From UBA5072 sp963822145 (GTDB taxonomy: Bacteria > Bacteroidota > Bacteroidia > Bacteroidales > UBA10428), in assembly GCA_963822145.1 (NCBI GenBank), contig CAWGGG010000004.1, positions 1,736,001 to 1,800,000 of the forward strand: a DNA stretch of 64,000 bases. Reading direction: 5' to 3'. The notes beneath the pieces were generated by a model. It did not search any database and was not told where the DNA came from. It saw only the letters and a program-made list of their open reading frames with translations. A program made the translations under genes and the position numbers. Shown one piece after another: positions 34,037 through 43,124 of the stretch (position 1 is its first letter; each line of letters starts with the position of its first letter).

Positions 34037-34120
34037 GTATTGACAGTTTCCGGGTTACGGCACAATCTTTGAAACTGCCGGTTTCGGTAAAAATGATGTT
34101 GAACCTTAAAACTTAAAACC

Positions 34121-36169
34121 ATGCAAAAAGGTAAAATTGGCGTTACCACCGAAAACATATTCCCGATCATAAAAAAATTCCTATACTCGGATCATGAGAT
34201 TTTTCTAAGAGAACTTGTCTCCAATGCTGTTGATGCCACACAGAAGTTGAAAACCCTTGCCAATATGGGTGACTTCAAAGGAGAACTGGGTGATATTACG
34301 ATCCGGGTCAAGATTGACAAGAAAAATAAAACACTGACGGTTTCTGACCAGGGTATCGGAATGACGGCAGAGGAAGTTGATCAATACATCAACCAGATCG
34401 CCTTTTCAAGTGCTGAAGACTTCCTTGAAAAATATAAGAACCAGGCAAATAATCTTATCGGACATTTTGGACTGGGCTTTTATTCTTCCTTCATGGTTTC
34501 GGAAAAGGTTGAGGTGATCACACGGTCGCACCAGGAAGGCGCTAAAGCCGTAAAATGGTCGTGTGACGGTACACCTGATTACAGCCTGGAGGAAACTGAA
34601 AGAATGGAAAGAGGCACCGAAATTGTATTATACATCGACAAAGATTCAGAGGAGTTCTTAGAAGAATCGCGGATAAATGACATTCTCCGCAAATACTGCA
34701 GGTTCCTGCCGGTACCTATTGGATTTGGCAGAAAAACCGAATGGAAGGACGGAAAATCCGTGGAACTCGATGAAGATAAAATCATCAACAATACAGTACC
34801 CCTCTGGACAAAGAAACCCGCTGATGTTAAGGATGAGGACTACAAGGACTTTTACAAAGAGTTGTATCCCGTGGCTGAAGAACCGCTGTTCAACATTCAT
34901 CTCAACGTGGATTACCCCTTCAACCTTACAGGTATCCTCTATTTCCCGAGAATTAAAAGCAATTTTGATATTCAGAAAAACAAGATCCAACTGTACAGCA
35001 ACCAGGTTTTTGTAACGGACTCGGTGGAAGGTATCGTACCGGAATTCCTTACACTGCTGCACGGCGTGCTGGACTCACCCGATATTCCGCTGAATGTTTC
35101 ACGCAGCTATCTGCAGAGTGATTCCAATGTTAAGAAGATTTCCAGTCATATTACCAAAAAGGTTGCCGACCGGCTACAGGACATCTTTAAAAATGACCGC
35201 GAGCAATTCGAGAAAAAGTGGGATGATCTTAAACTCTTCATTGTATACGGAATGATCTCAGAAGAGAAATTCTATGAACCGGCATCCAAATTCGCTTTGC
35301 TGAAAAATACAGAAGCCAAGTATTTTACCTTCGAAGAATATGAGAAGCTGATCAGGGAAAATCAGACCGATAAGAACAAAACACTTGTTTACCTGTATAC
35401 TACGGATACAGAAGCCCAGTTCAGTTTCATCGAATCGGCCCGGAATAAGGGATATGATGTGCTGGTGATGGACGGTCATCTCGATATGCATTTCATCAAC
35501 CAGATGGAAACCAAATTTAAGGAATCCCATTTTGTCAGGGTGGACAGTGATGTGGTCGATAAACTGATCCAGAAGGACGAAACACGTGAATCCCGGTTAA
35601 CCGTTGATCAGCAGAATGAACTGAAACCGGTGTTTCAGGATCATTTCCCCGACGCCAAAGCCAACTATTCTGTCACTTTTGAAAGCCTTTCAGAAGACGA
35701 TCAGCCGGTCATGATCACTCAGATGGAATTTATGCGCAGGATGAAAGATATGTCGGCACTCGGCGGTCCGATGAGTTTCTATGGCGAACTGCCCAACCAG
35801 TACAATGTGGTGGTAAATGCCAATCATCCGCTGGTGTCGCGTGTTCATGAAGAAAAAGAGAAAAAGTGCCGTAAGGACCTGGATAAGTTCGGCGAGAAAA
35901 TAAAACCGCTGCAGGATGCCAAGGCAGAAATAGAGAAGGGCAATAAGGATAAGAAAGATGAGGAAATTGCACAGGCGGACAAGGACAGGATTGCAGAACT
36001 GGATAAGAAAATAGCGGAATTCCAGGACAAGCAGAAAGAAGCACTCAAGAAGTTTGGCAAGGAGAACAAAATCGTCCGTCAGCTGGTGGATATAGCCCTG
36101 CTCTCGAACAATATGCTGAAAGGCGAAGACCTGAACCGGTTTGTGAAAAGGAGTATTGAACTTCTATAA
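34121..36169 (+). CDS. htpG: Chaperone HtpG (Hsp90)
   Basis: The 682-residue product is a cytoplasmic Hsp90. The N-terminal ATP-binding domain shows FLRELVSNAVDAT (with the ATP-contacting N), DQGIGMT and GHFGLGFYSSFMV. The middle domain (about 225-430) has SRSYLQSD with the ATP-sensing arginine. The C-terminal dimerisation domain carries a long lysine- and glutamate-rich helical stretch (about 575-640, with KDLDKFGEKIKPL), an insertion compared with E. coli HtpG. It acts as a homodimeric ATP-dependent chaperone for late folding steps. It is a single gene, flanked on both sides by heptanucleotide arrays. Confidence 0.97.
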   Translation: MQKGKIGVTTENIFPIIKKFLYSDHEIFLRELVSNAVDATQKLKTLANMGDFKGELGDITIRVKIDKKNKTLTVSDQGIGMTAEEVDQYINQIAFSSAEDFLEKYKNQANNLIGHFGLGFYSSFMVSEKVEVITRSHQEGAKAVKWSCDGTPDYSLEETERMERGTEIVLYIDKDSEEFLEESRINDILRKYCRFLPVPIGFGRKTEWKDGKSVELDEDKIINNTVPLWTKKPADVKDEDYKDFYKELYPVAEEPLFNIHLNVDYPFNLTGILYFPRIKSNFDIQKNKIQLYSNQVFVTDSVEGIVPEFLTLLHGVLDSPDIPLNVSRSYLQSDSNVKKISSHITKKVADRLQDIFKNDREQFEKKWDDLKLFIVYGMISEEKFYEPASKFALLKNTEAKYFTFEEYEKLIRENQTDKNKTLVYLYTTDTEAQFSFIESARNKGYDVLVMDGHLDMHFINQMETKFKESHFVRVDSDVVDKLIQKDETRESRLTVDQQNELKPVFQDHFPDAKANYSVTFESLSEDDQPVMITQMEFMRRMKDMSALGGPMSFYGELPNQYNVVVNANHPLVSRVHEEKEKKCRKDLDKFGEKIKPLQDAKAEIEKGNKDKKDEEIAQADKDRIAELDKKIAEFQDKQKEALKKFGKENKIVRQLVDIALLSNNMLKGEDLNRFVKRSIELL

Positions 36170-36173
36170 GAAA

Positions 36174-36255
36174 GGGACGAGGGACGAGGGACAAGGGACG
36201 AGAGGTGAAAGAAGGTTTTCTTGTCCCTTGTCCCTTGTCCCTCGTCCCTTGTCCC
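36174..36255. repeat. Heptanucleotide array 2, inverted (GGGACRA x4 facing TYGTCCC x5)
   Basis: Four units of GGGACGA/GGGACAA (36174-36201) face five units of TTGTCCC/TCGTCCC (36221-36255) across 19 bases. The two halves can pair as a stem of about 28 bp with a few G-T pairs. It fills the gap between the convergent htpG and 36255-36782 genes and could act as a two-way terminator. Confidence 0.9.
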
Positions 36256-36782
36256 TAAAACAGCTGGCTGATCTCTTTCTTAATAAACGCAATCGCATCC
36301 GCAGTAGGCGTTTTTTCCTGATCCACCATCGATTCCAGGATGGCTTTGCTCAGGTTAATGGAAGGAGCATCCTTGGGGAATTTCTCAGCTGTGGAATTGA
36401 TTATCTGGATGGTGCGTCCCCGGGCTATCTTAAGCATTTCCCAGGCTCCCGGCGTTACATAAATCTGCTGTGATAAATTGTGCTCAAATTCCGACCGGAT
36501 GGCATGCATCAGTTCCGCCTGCAATTGCTGGCAGGTAAAACCCGACTTGTTGACCCGCATGATCAGGTTATCGGGCGAAATCCTTTCCAGGAAAAGGATC
36601 GTCCTTTCGTATGCCTGCAGCCTGAGCGGCGTGATCAAATTCTGGTTGTTCAGGAATAGCTGATGTTTACGTTTACTATCCTCACCATCAAAGTACTTTT
36701 TAACCATATAGAGGGTAGTGCTAAAAACTACAAGCGCAGGAAGCAGGTATTTAAGGATTTCAAGTATTGTATCCATGCTCAT
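36255..36782 (-). CDS. Membrane-anchored protein of unknown function
   Basis: The 175-residue product has one N-terminal membrane helix (about 10-27, LKYLLPALVVFSTTLYMV) and a soluble remainder rich in charged helices (LRLQAYERTILFLERISPDN, QQLQAELMHAIRSEFEHNLSQQ). I do not recognise a named family, but the text is regular and has no sign of decay. The TAG stop lies at the edge of the inverted heptamer array. It diverges from the aminotransferase gene over 135 bases that contain a third heptamer array. Confidence 0.72.
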   Translation of the reverse strand: MSMDTILEILKYLLPALVVFSTTLYMVKKYFDGEDSKRKHQLFLNNQNLITPLRLQAYERTILFLERISPDNLIMRVNKSGFTCQQLQAELMHAIRSEFEHNLSQQIYVTPGAWEMLKIARGRTIQIINSTAEKFPKDAPSINLSKAILESMVDQEKTPTADAIAFIKKEISQLF

Positions 36783-36878
36783 AAATTCTGATAAAATATC
36801 ACCTGGTAATATTAATGATTTTATATTGAATAGTTTATTTTTACGCTGTCAAAACCAACAACTCTATAAACCAAAAAC

Positions 36879-36913
36879 AACCAACAACCAACAACTAACA
36901 ACTAACAACTAAT
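36879..36913. repeat. Heptanucleotide tandem array 3 (AACYAAC, 5 units)
   Basis: Five 7-base units (AACCAAC twice, AACTAAC twice, AACTAAT once) end four bases before the aminotransferase ATG. They occupy the place of the ribosome-binding site. More degenerate AAC-rich sequence precedes them from about 36852. Confidence 0.9.
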
Positions 36914-36917
36914 ATAC

Positions 36918-38111
36918 ATGGAAAAAATCGCAAACCGCGTCAACAGCCTGTCACCTTCGGCTACCATCGCCATGAATCAAAAAAGTCGTGACCTCCAGGC
37001 AAAAGGAGTTAACGTGATTAACCTCAGCGTGGGTGAACCCGATTTTTTCACCCCGGATCATATAAAAGCCGCTGCTAAGAAAGCCATTGATGATAACTTT
37101 TCATTTTATCCTCCTGTTGCCGGATATCCCGATCTTAAAAAGGCCATTGCCGATAAATTCAAACGGGAGAATAATCTCGACTATACTCCTGATCAGATCA
37201 TTGTTTCCTGCGGAGCTAAACACTCGCTTGCCAACGTCATGATGTCGCTTGTTGATCCGGGCGACGAAGTGATCATCCCGGCTCCATACTGGGTGAGTTA
37301 CCTCGAACAGGTGAAACTTTGCGAAGGTATTCCCGTGGTAATTGAAGCCAAATTCGAATCCAATTTCAAAATTACTGCCAAACAGCTTGAATCGGCCATT
37401 ACCCCGAAAACCAGGGCGCTGCTCCTTTGCTCACCTTCCAATCCCTCCGGCGCTGTTTATACGAAAGCGGAGCTTCGTGCCCTCGCAGATGTGCTGGCCA
37501 AACACAGCAATATCATGATCATTTCCGATGAAATCTATGAACACATCAATTTTATCGGTGGACATGAAACCATAGCCCAGTTTGCCGATATGAAGGAACG
37601 GACCTTTCTGATCAATGGAGTATCTAAAGCCTATGCCATGACCGGCTGGAGAATAGGTTACCTGGCGGCTCCGATGTGGATGGTAAAAGCCTGTGACAAG
37701 CTGCAGGGCCAGACAACCACAGGAGCGACAACGATTTCACAGAAGGCTTCTGTGGCTGCGCTTACAGGTGATCAGACCTGTGTTACCGATATGAACAAGG
37801 CCTTTAAAAGGAGAAAGGAACTGGTTGTCAGGCTGGTCCGCGAAATGCCGGGTGTAAAGGTGTATGATCCGGATGGCGCCTTTTATGTATTTCCCAAGGT
37901 TGACAGCTATTATGGCAAAAAGTTCAACGGCACACCCATCCAAAACTCTACAGAAATGTGCCTCTACCTGCTTGACCAGGCCCACATAGCCACTGTCCCC
38001 GGAGATGCATTCGGAGATGATGCCTGCATCAGGATCTCCTTTGCCACTTCTGATGAGAAACTTGTGGAAGCTATGAAAAGAATGAAAGACGCGCTGGCCA
38101 ACCTGAAATAA
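36918..38111 (+). CDS. Aspartate-type aminotransferase (class I, PLP)
   Basis: The 397-residue product is a fold-type I aminotransferase of the bacterial I-gamma aspartate transaminase type. The PLP lysine is K237 in INGVSKAYAMTGWRIGY. D204 and Y207 in IISDEIYEH hold the cofactor, N174-P176 in CSPSNPSG fit the usual pattern, and R382 in CIRISFAT binds the substrate carboxylate. It would transfer the amino group between aspartate and 2-oxoglutarate in the cytoplasm; related enzymes accept other amino acids. Its start region lacks a Shine-Dalgarno sequence and is made of heptamer array 3. Its stop abuts the end of the convergent WD40 gene with no gap. Confidence 0.93.
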   Translation: MEKIANRVNSLSPSATIAMNQKSRDLQAKGVNVINLSVGEPDFFTPDHIKAAAKKAIDDNFSFYPPVAGYPDLKKAIADKFKRENNLDYTPDQIIVSCGAKHSLANVMMSLVDPGDEVIIPAPYWVSYLEQVKLCEGIPVVIEAKFESNFKITAKQLESAITPKTRALLLCSPSNPSGAVYTKAELRALADVLAKHSNIMIISDEIYEHINFIGGHETIAQFADMKERTFLINGVSKAYAMTGWRIGYLAAPMWMVKACDKLQGQTTTGATTISQKASVAALTGDQTCVTDMNKAFKRRKELVVRLVREMPGVKVYDPDGAFYVFPKVDSYYGKKFNGTPIQNSTEMCLYLLDQAHIATVPGDAFGDDACIRISFATSDEKLVEAMKRMKDALANLK

Positions 38112-39305
38112 TTATTTAACCGATTCAATCGGAATTTGCGCTATCCTTTCGGTATACTTTATGTAATAAGTGTCATAAAGCGTTTTTAAGAAACTTTCCG
38201 CTTTCTTTTCACGTTCAGCATATTGCTGTCGGGTTTCATCACTTTTGCGGGGATCAAACAAAGCAGATGTGGCCTTTGCCTGTTCAATCTCACTTTCATA
38301 ACAGGATTCTACAAAGTGCTTCTTTTCAAGGGACCAGAGGCGCATCGACTGATCATCCGAAACGGAGGCGATAAATCGATTGTCATTGCTGAATCTTATG
38401 GCATTCACCATGCCGGTGTGACCTGTGAAAGTATGTAACTTTTTGCCTGTAGCCGTTTCCCAGAGGATAATGGTGCGATCAGCGGAACAACTGATCATGT
38501 GGTTGCCATCGTCACTGAACCGGACATCGAATACGGCGCCATCATGACCGATAAAGGTCCTTACAATCTTACCGGTCTCAGCATTCCATAACCGGATAGT
38601 CTTGTCAGCAGAGGCAGAGACCAAATATTTGCCGGAAGGATGAAAATCAAGGGCAAATATATTCTCCGAGTGTAATTCCATCTGTAAAAGCTGCTTCCCT
38701 GAAAGGGCATCCCAAAGACGTACGGTTCTGTCAAGCGATCCACTGGCAATACGGGTACCATCCGGACTGAAGCAAACCGGCAGGCAGCTTTTCTCAGGAC
38801 CTTCCAGGGAAAGGACTGCTTTTCCTGAGGCTGAATCCCATACCTTGATGATTTTCGAATAGGAGCCTGCCACAATCCTAAGTGTTGGTTCACTATAACT
38901 GAAACTCCAGATATCCGTTGTATAGCCGCTGAAGGTCCGCACAAGTCTACCCTGCCGGTCCATCCATTTGATATCGGGTCCGCAGGCAGCCAGGATGCTA
39001 TTATCTGACGAAAAACAGAGCGCTTTTATGGCGAAATGATTTTCAATGCTGCCGGTTATTCCGCCGGTCACAATATCCCAGAGGTATACCATCTTGTCAT
39101 CACCCCCGGTAGCAATGGTTTTTCCATCCGTGCTGAAGGCAAGCGCTTTAACCGGGGCATCATGCTTTTTAAAAACCCTCGAAATGGATTCATCCTCCTG
39201 TGCTCTGGCAATGCCACAGATGAAGGCAATTCCTGACATCAATATCAGGAAGATCCCGGTATTAATATCCCAGCATTTCCTTGTAGATAGCATAATTCTC
39301 TTCAT
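38112..39305 (-). CDS. Exported WD40-repeat protein
   Basis: The product is 397 residues from ATG 39305 (a TTG lies one codon upstream). A signal peptide (about 10-36, FLILMSGIAFICGIARAQ) is followed by about seven WD40 repeats, recognisable from units such as IATGGDDKMVYLWD, IASGSLDRTVRLWD, LVSASADKTIRLWN and MISCSADRTIILWE, which form one beta-propeller. A charged C-terminal tail of about 70 residues (ESEIEQAKATSALFDPRKSD) follows. WD40 propellers are binding platforms, and here it would act outside the cytoplasm. The start overlaps the end of the macro-domain gene by about 44 bases, so the two are probably cotranscribed. Confidence 0.88.
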   Translation of the reverse strand: MKRIMLSTRKCWDINTGIFLILMSGIAFICGIARAQEDESISRVFKKHDAPVKALAFSTDGKTIATGGDDKMVYLWDIVTGGITGSIENHFAIKALCFSSDNSILAACGPDIKWMDRQGRLVRTFSGYTTDIWSFSYSEPTLRIVAGSYSKIIKVWDSASGKAVLSLEGPEKSCLPVCFSPDGTRIASGSLDRTVRLWDALSGKQLLQMELHSENIFALDFHPSGKYLVSASADKTIRLWNAETGKIVRTFIGHDGAVFDVRFSDDGNHMISCSADRTIILWETATGKKLHTFTGHTGMVNAIRFSNDNRFIASVSDDQSMRLWSLEKKHFVESCYESEIEQAKATSALFDPRKSDETRQQYAEREKKAESFLKTLYDTYYIKYTERIAQIPIESVK

Positions 39306-39768
39306 CAAAAACCACGAATGTAGCTTTTTTAATTTCCGGGTGGACAGATAGCCCTTTCTTAACAGATGCTATGGCAATGGCAGCCGCCTCATGTTTGGGG
39401 AATCCATATACACCGGTGCTGATATTCGGGAAAGCGATTGATTTCAAGTTGTGTGCAGCAGCCAGTGCCAGGGAGTTGGTGTAACACGACTTCAGCAATT
39501 CAGGCTCATTGTGGTTCCCGCCATGCCATACCGGTCCTGCTGTATGAATCACATACCGTGCCGGGAGGTTATACCCGTGTGTCAATTTGGCCTCCCCTGT
39601 TTTGCAGCCATTCAGGGTCCGGCATTCTTCCAGAAGCTGCGGTCCGGCCGCCCGGTGAATGGCCCCGTCAACCCCTCCGCCACCCAACAGGGAGGTATTG
39701 GCTGCATTGACGATTGCGTCTGCGTCAATCCTGGTAATATCACCGCGGATCAGCTCTATCTTATTCAT
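39262..39768 (-). CDS. Macro-domain protein (O-acetyl-ADP-ribose deacetylase-like)
   Basis: The 168-residue product is a stand-alone macro domain. GDITRIDADAIVNAANTSLLGGGGVDGAIH holds the family's NAAN and GGGGVDGAIH loops, and ISTGVYGFP is the second ADP-ribose-binding loop. Members of the MacroD/YmdB type remove acetyl or ADP-ribose groups from ADP-ribose adducts in the cytoplasm. The gene starts 2 bases after the pheT stop and overlaps the WD40 gene, so pheT, the macro gene and the WD40 gene form one transcription unit. Confidence 0.93.
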   Translation of the reverse strand: MNKIELIRGDITRIDADAIVNAANTSLLGGGGVDGAIHRAAGPQLLEECRTLNGCKTGEAKLTHGYNLPARYVIHTAGPVWHGGNHNEPELLKSCYTNSLALAAAHNLKSIAFPNISTGVYGFPKHEAAAIAIASVKKGLSVHPEIKKATFVVFDEENYAIYKEMLGY

Positions 39769-39770
39769 TT

Positions 39771-42227
39771 TTAACGGATAATAGCACCCAATTCTTTGGT
39801 ATAAGCTTCTATGAATTTCTTCATGATTTTATCAATCCGCTCGTCTGTGAGTGTTGCCTGGGTATCCTGCAGTATAAAGCTAACTGCATAGGACTTCTTG
39901 CCTTCTGTCACCTGCTCTCCTTCATAAACATCAAACAGATCAACCTTCCTGAGCAACTTGCTTTCCAGGCGGAATGCCAGGTCCCTGATCTGGGAAAAGG
40001 TGAGGGATTTGTCAAGCAGAAGGGCAAGGTCACGCCTGACTTCGGGGAAACGCGGCAATTCAGTGTACCGGATATGATGATCGCCCCTGACCTTAAGAAG
40101 TTGATCCCAGTAAACAGCAGCATAATAAACATCATTCCTGATGTCAAATTGCTTCAATAAGGCACTTTTAATAATGGTCAGTTCCGCGATCAAAGTATTG
40201 CCCAGCTGGTAGGCCAGGCCATCGGTATACAGGTCCTTTTTCCCTTCAACAGGCCTGATGGACATTTCATCCAGGTCAATGCCCATCCTTGTAAGAACAT
40301 TCTGCAGGTAGGCCTTAAGCTCATATATTCCTGCAGATGCCCCTGATGAAATCCAGTTGGGCTCGTTTTTTCTGCCGGTGATGAAAAGGGCCAGGTTGAA
40401 CTCCTCCTGGTATTTATCCAGCGGATTCCGTTTACCTTTTTTTTCATGATAGGAATAACAATTGCCAAACTCATAGAGTCTGAGATCGGGACGCTGCCGG
40501 TTGGTGTTATGCTGAATACTTTCAAGTCCGCCGAAAAGCAGCGTTTCGCGCATTACATTCAGCTCATTGCTCAGGGGATTTACAACCCTTACCAGATTCT
40601 CCGGAGCAAATGATGTTAGTGTGTCGTAATACGCTGCAGAGGTTAGCGAATTGCACATGATCTCATAGAAACCGTTGGCGGTAAGATACTCTGAGATCAT
40701 ATCCACCAGCTTTTCCTTGTCGGGTTTACTGCTGTATGACAGGCTTGCCTGAAGTGATTCCGAGATCTCAACGTTGTTATACCCATATATCCTGAGTATC
40801 TCCTCGATCACATCGGCCTCACGGGTAACATCCACCCGGTATTGCGGTACAAGAAGATCATACCCGGTCTGATCCTCCCCAAGGATGGTGAAATCAAGCG
40901 ACAACAGAATGGACCGGACCAGGGAAGCCTCGATCTTTTTGCCGATCAGCCTGCTGATATTTGCGAAAGTTACCTTCACCTGAACAGGTTTCAGGGGATC
41001 GGGATAGACATCGACAATGTGGGATGAGATCTGTCCGCCGGCGATCTCTTTTATCAGGAGTGCGCAACGTTTCAGGGCCGTAAGGGTCATTTCCGGATCC
41101 ACCCCACGTTCAAAACGAAAAGAGGCGTCGGTGCTCAGGCCATGACGTTTTGCGGTAAGCCTTACCGATACCGGATCAAAATAAGCGCTTTCAATAAAAA
41201 TATTGGTGGTATTTTCGGTGATCCCGGAATGCAGTCCTCCAAAAACGCCGCCTATGGCAACCGGCCTTTCGGCATCACAGATCATCAGGTCGCCGGCCGA
41301 CAACTGCCTTTCAATGTTATCGAGGGTAACAAATTTTGTCCCTTCCGGCATGTTCTTAACAATAATCTTATGTCCCTTGAGCTCATCGGCATCAAAGGCA
41401 TGCAGGGGCTGCCCCAGCTCATGAAGAACGAAATTGGTCGCATCCACAATATTGTTAATGGGATTCATGCCGATTGAAAGCAGCCGGTCCTGCAACCAGC
41501 GGGGAGAGGGGCATACCGTAACTCCACTGACGCTGACACCCGCATACCGGGGGCATGATTTCCTGTTTTCCACTACTATGGTAACAGGTGTGTTTTCCTG
41601 GTCGATCCTGAATGCGGAAACATCGGGCTTTATCAGGGAGATATCCCTGTCTTTCCGCATAAAAGCCGCCAGATCTCTGGCCACACCATAATGAGACGCA
41701 CTGTCGATCCTGTTGGGTGTTAGTCCGATGACAAACATGATTTCGGGTTCAGCTTTGTAATAGGTTCTGGCAGGCATGCCAACCCGGGCGTCTCCTGGCA
41801 GCACCAGGATGCCGCTGTGTCCGTCGCCCAGCCCGATTTCATCTTCTGCGCAGATCATCCCTTCGGAAACCACGCCCCGGATCTTTGCTTTTTTGATCTG
41901 GAAATGCTCTTCTCCTTTATAAATCGTGGTCCCTATAGTGGCAATAACTACTCGCTGACCTGCCGCAACATTGGGTGCTCCGCAGACGATGCTCAGCAGG
42001 GCCTCTTCTCCAACATCAACGGTGGTTACAGATAACTTATCAGCATCAGGATGCTTTTCACAGGTTTTCACCTCTCCGATAACAAATCCCTCCAAGCCAC
42101 CTTTGATTTTTTCAATAGTTTCTATGGCCTCTACCTCAAGCCCGATTCCGGTAAGCACCCTGGCCACTTCAGCAGGTGTAAGATTGATATCAATGTATTC
42201 CTTCAGCCAACTGTACGATATATTCAT
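39771..42227 (-). CDS. pheT: Phenylalanyl-tRNA synthetase beta subunit
   Basis: The 818-residue product has the full domain order of PheT. The EMAP-II-like tRNA-binding domain (about 40-150) has DADKLSVTTVDVG and CGAPNVAAGQRVV. The B3/B4 editing domain (about 215-390) has FRFERGVDP near its end. The B5 domain (about 405-475) follows, then the catalytic-like core (LRPDLRLYEFG, VVNPLSNELNVMRETLL) and the C-terminal FDX-ACB anticodon-binding domain (about 725-818, YTELPRFPEVRRDLALL). It pairs with PheS, which is not in this window, to charge tRNA-Phe. It heads the minus-strand unit with the macro and WD40 genes and diverges from surE. Confidence 0.97.
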   Translation of the reverse strand: MNISYSWLKEYIDINLTPAEVARVLTGIGLEVEAIETIEKIKGGLEGFVIGEVKTCEKHPDADKLSVTTVDVGEEALLSIVCGAPNVAAGQRVVIATIGTTIYKGEEHFQIKKAKIRGVVSEGMICAEDEIGLGDGHSGILVLPGDARVGMPARTYYKAEPEIMFVIGLTPNRIDSASHYGVARDLAAFMRKDRDISLIKPDVSAFRIDQENTPVTIVVENRKSCPRYAGVSVSGVTVCPSPRWLQDRLLSIGMNPINNIVDATNFVLHELGQPLHAFDADELKGHKIIVKNMPEGTKFVTLDNIERQLSAGDLMICDAERPVAIGGVFGGLHSGITENTTNIFIESAYFDPVSVRLTAKRHGLSTDASFRFERGVDPEMTLTALKRCALLIKEIAGGQISSHIVDVYPDPLKPVQVKVTFANISRLIGKKIEASLVRSILLSLDFTILGEDQTGYDLLVPQYRVDVTREADVIEEILRIYGYNNVEISESLQASLSYSSKPDKEKLVDMISEYLTANGFYEIMCNSLTSAAYYDTLTSFAPENLVRVVNPLSNELNVMRETLLFGGLESIQHNTNRQRPDLRLYEFGNCYSYHEKKGKRNPLDKYQEEFNLALFITGRKNEPNWISSGASAGIYELKAYLQNVLTRMGIDLDEMSIRPVEGKKDLYTDGLAYQLGNTLIAELTIIKSALLKQFDIRNDVYYAAVYWDQLLKVRGDHHIRYTELPRFPEVRRDLALLLDKSLTFSQIRDLAFRLESKLLRKVDLFDVYEGEQVTEGKKSYAVSFILQDTQATLTDERIDKIMKKFIEAYTKELGAIIR

Positions 42228-42315
42228 TGAATTAATTTTAACAAAACAAAAATAGCATTTTTTGAGTGCATCCCTTCATCACCTCACCCTCTGATTACTT
42301 CATCGTCAAAAATAG

Positions 42316-42323
42316 TATCTTTG
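42316..42323 (+). promoter_or_regulatory. Candidate -7 promoter box of the surE-lpxB operon
   Basis: TATCTTTG fits TAnnTTTG exactly and lies 18 bases before the surE ATG at 42342. No good TTG was found at the -33 position. The box overlaps an in-frame TTG at 42321, which argues against using that TTG as the start codon. Confidence 0.4.
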
Positions 42324-42341
42324 CATTTTATTGATCAAACC

Positions 42342-43124
42342 ATGCCGGAAAAAAAGAGTAAGCCGCTGATCCTGGTTACCAATGATGACGGAGTAGAGGC
42401 AAAAGGACTGAATGCACTGATTGAAACGGTAAGACCTCTCGGTAGGGTTATCGTTGTTGCCCCCGCTGATCCGCAATCGGGTATGTCTCATGCGATAACG
42501 GTAAAGGTTCCCCTGCGACTTACCAAACTCACTGAAGAAGAAAACCTGGTAATTTACAAATGTCACGGCACTCCGGTAGACTGTGTTAAAATGGCATTTA
42601 ACAACCTGCTGACCGAGAAGCCGGATATTCTTGTTTCAGGAATCAACCATGGCTCAAATGCTTCCACCAGTGTGTTCTATTCGGGAACCATGGGAGCAGC
42701 CCTGGAAGGCTGCATTAATGAAATTACCTCCATTGGTTTCTCGCTGCTTAATCTTGATCATAATGCTGACTTTACAGCGGCCCAGCATTATGTGGATATC
42801 ATTACCCGAAAAGTATTGCAGAACGGCTTATCCAAAGCGGTCTGTCTGAATGTCAATATCCCTGATGTGGAAATGAATAAGATAGCTGGTATTAAAATCT
42901 GCAGGCAAAACAGGGGATACTGGCGTGAAGAATTCGACAAACGGACGGATCCTGCGGGAAAACACTATTACTGGCTGACAGGAACTTTTCATAATTCAGA
43001 ACCTGGAGCCCATGATACGGATGAATGGGCGCTCAGCAATCAATATGTATCAATAGTGCCCCTGCATATTGACCTCACCTGTTACGATACACTGAAAACC
43101 TTAAATAACTGGAACTTTGAATAA
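42342..43124 (+). CDS. surE: 5'/3'-nucleotidase SurE
   Basis: The product is 260 residues from ATG 42342, chosen over the in-frame TTG at 42321 because that lies in the promoter box. SurE hallmarks are LVTNDDGVEAKGL with the metal-binding DD, APADPQSGMSHA with the catalytic S, GTPVDCVKMA and SGINHGSNAS with the metal-binding N. SurE is a metal-dependent phosphatase acting on nucleoside 5'- and 3'-monophosphates and polyphosphate in the cytoplasm. It leads a tight plus-strand operon in which each following gene overlaps or nearly touches the previous one through the GWxTD gene. Confidence 0.96.
   Translation: MPEKKSKPLILVTNDDGVEAKGLNALIETVRPLGRVIVVAPADPQSGMSHAITVKVPLRLTKLTEEENLVIYKCHGTPVDCVKMAFNNLLTEKPDILVSGINHGSNASTSVFYSGTMGAALEGCINEITSIGFSLLNLDHNADFTAAQHYVDIITRKVLQNGLSKAVCLNVNIPDVEMNKIAGIKICRQNRGYWREEFDKRTDPAGKHYYWLTGTFHNSEPGAHDTDEWALSNQYVSIVPLHIDLTCYDTLKTLNNWNFE

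Noticed and set aside
36255..36782. This membrane protein as a phage or toxin component.
   Set aside because: Only one membrane helix and helical charged text are visible; nothing points to a toxin or phage family.
33965..36913. CRISPR array from the tandem repeats.
   Set aside because: Units are seven bases long with no spacers and there are no cas genes.
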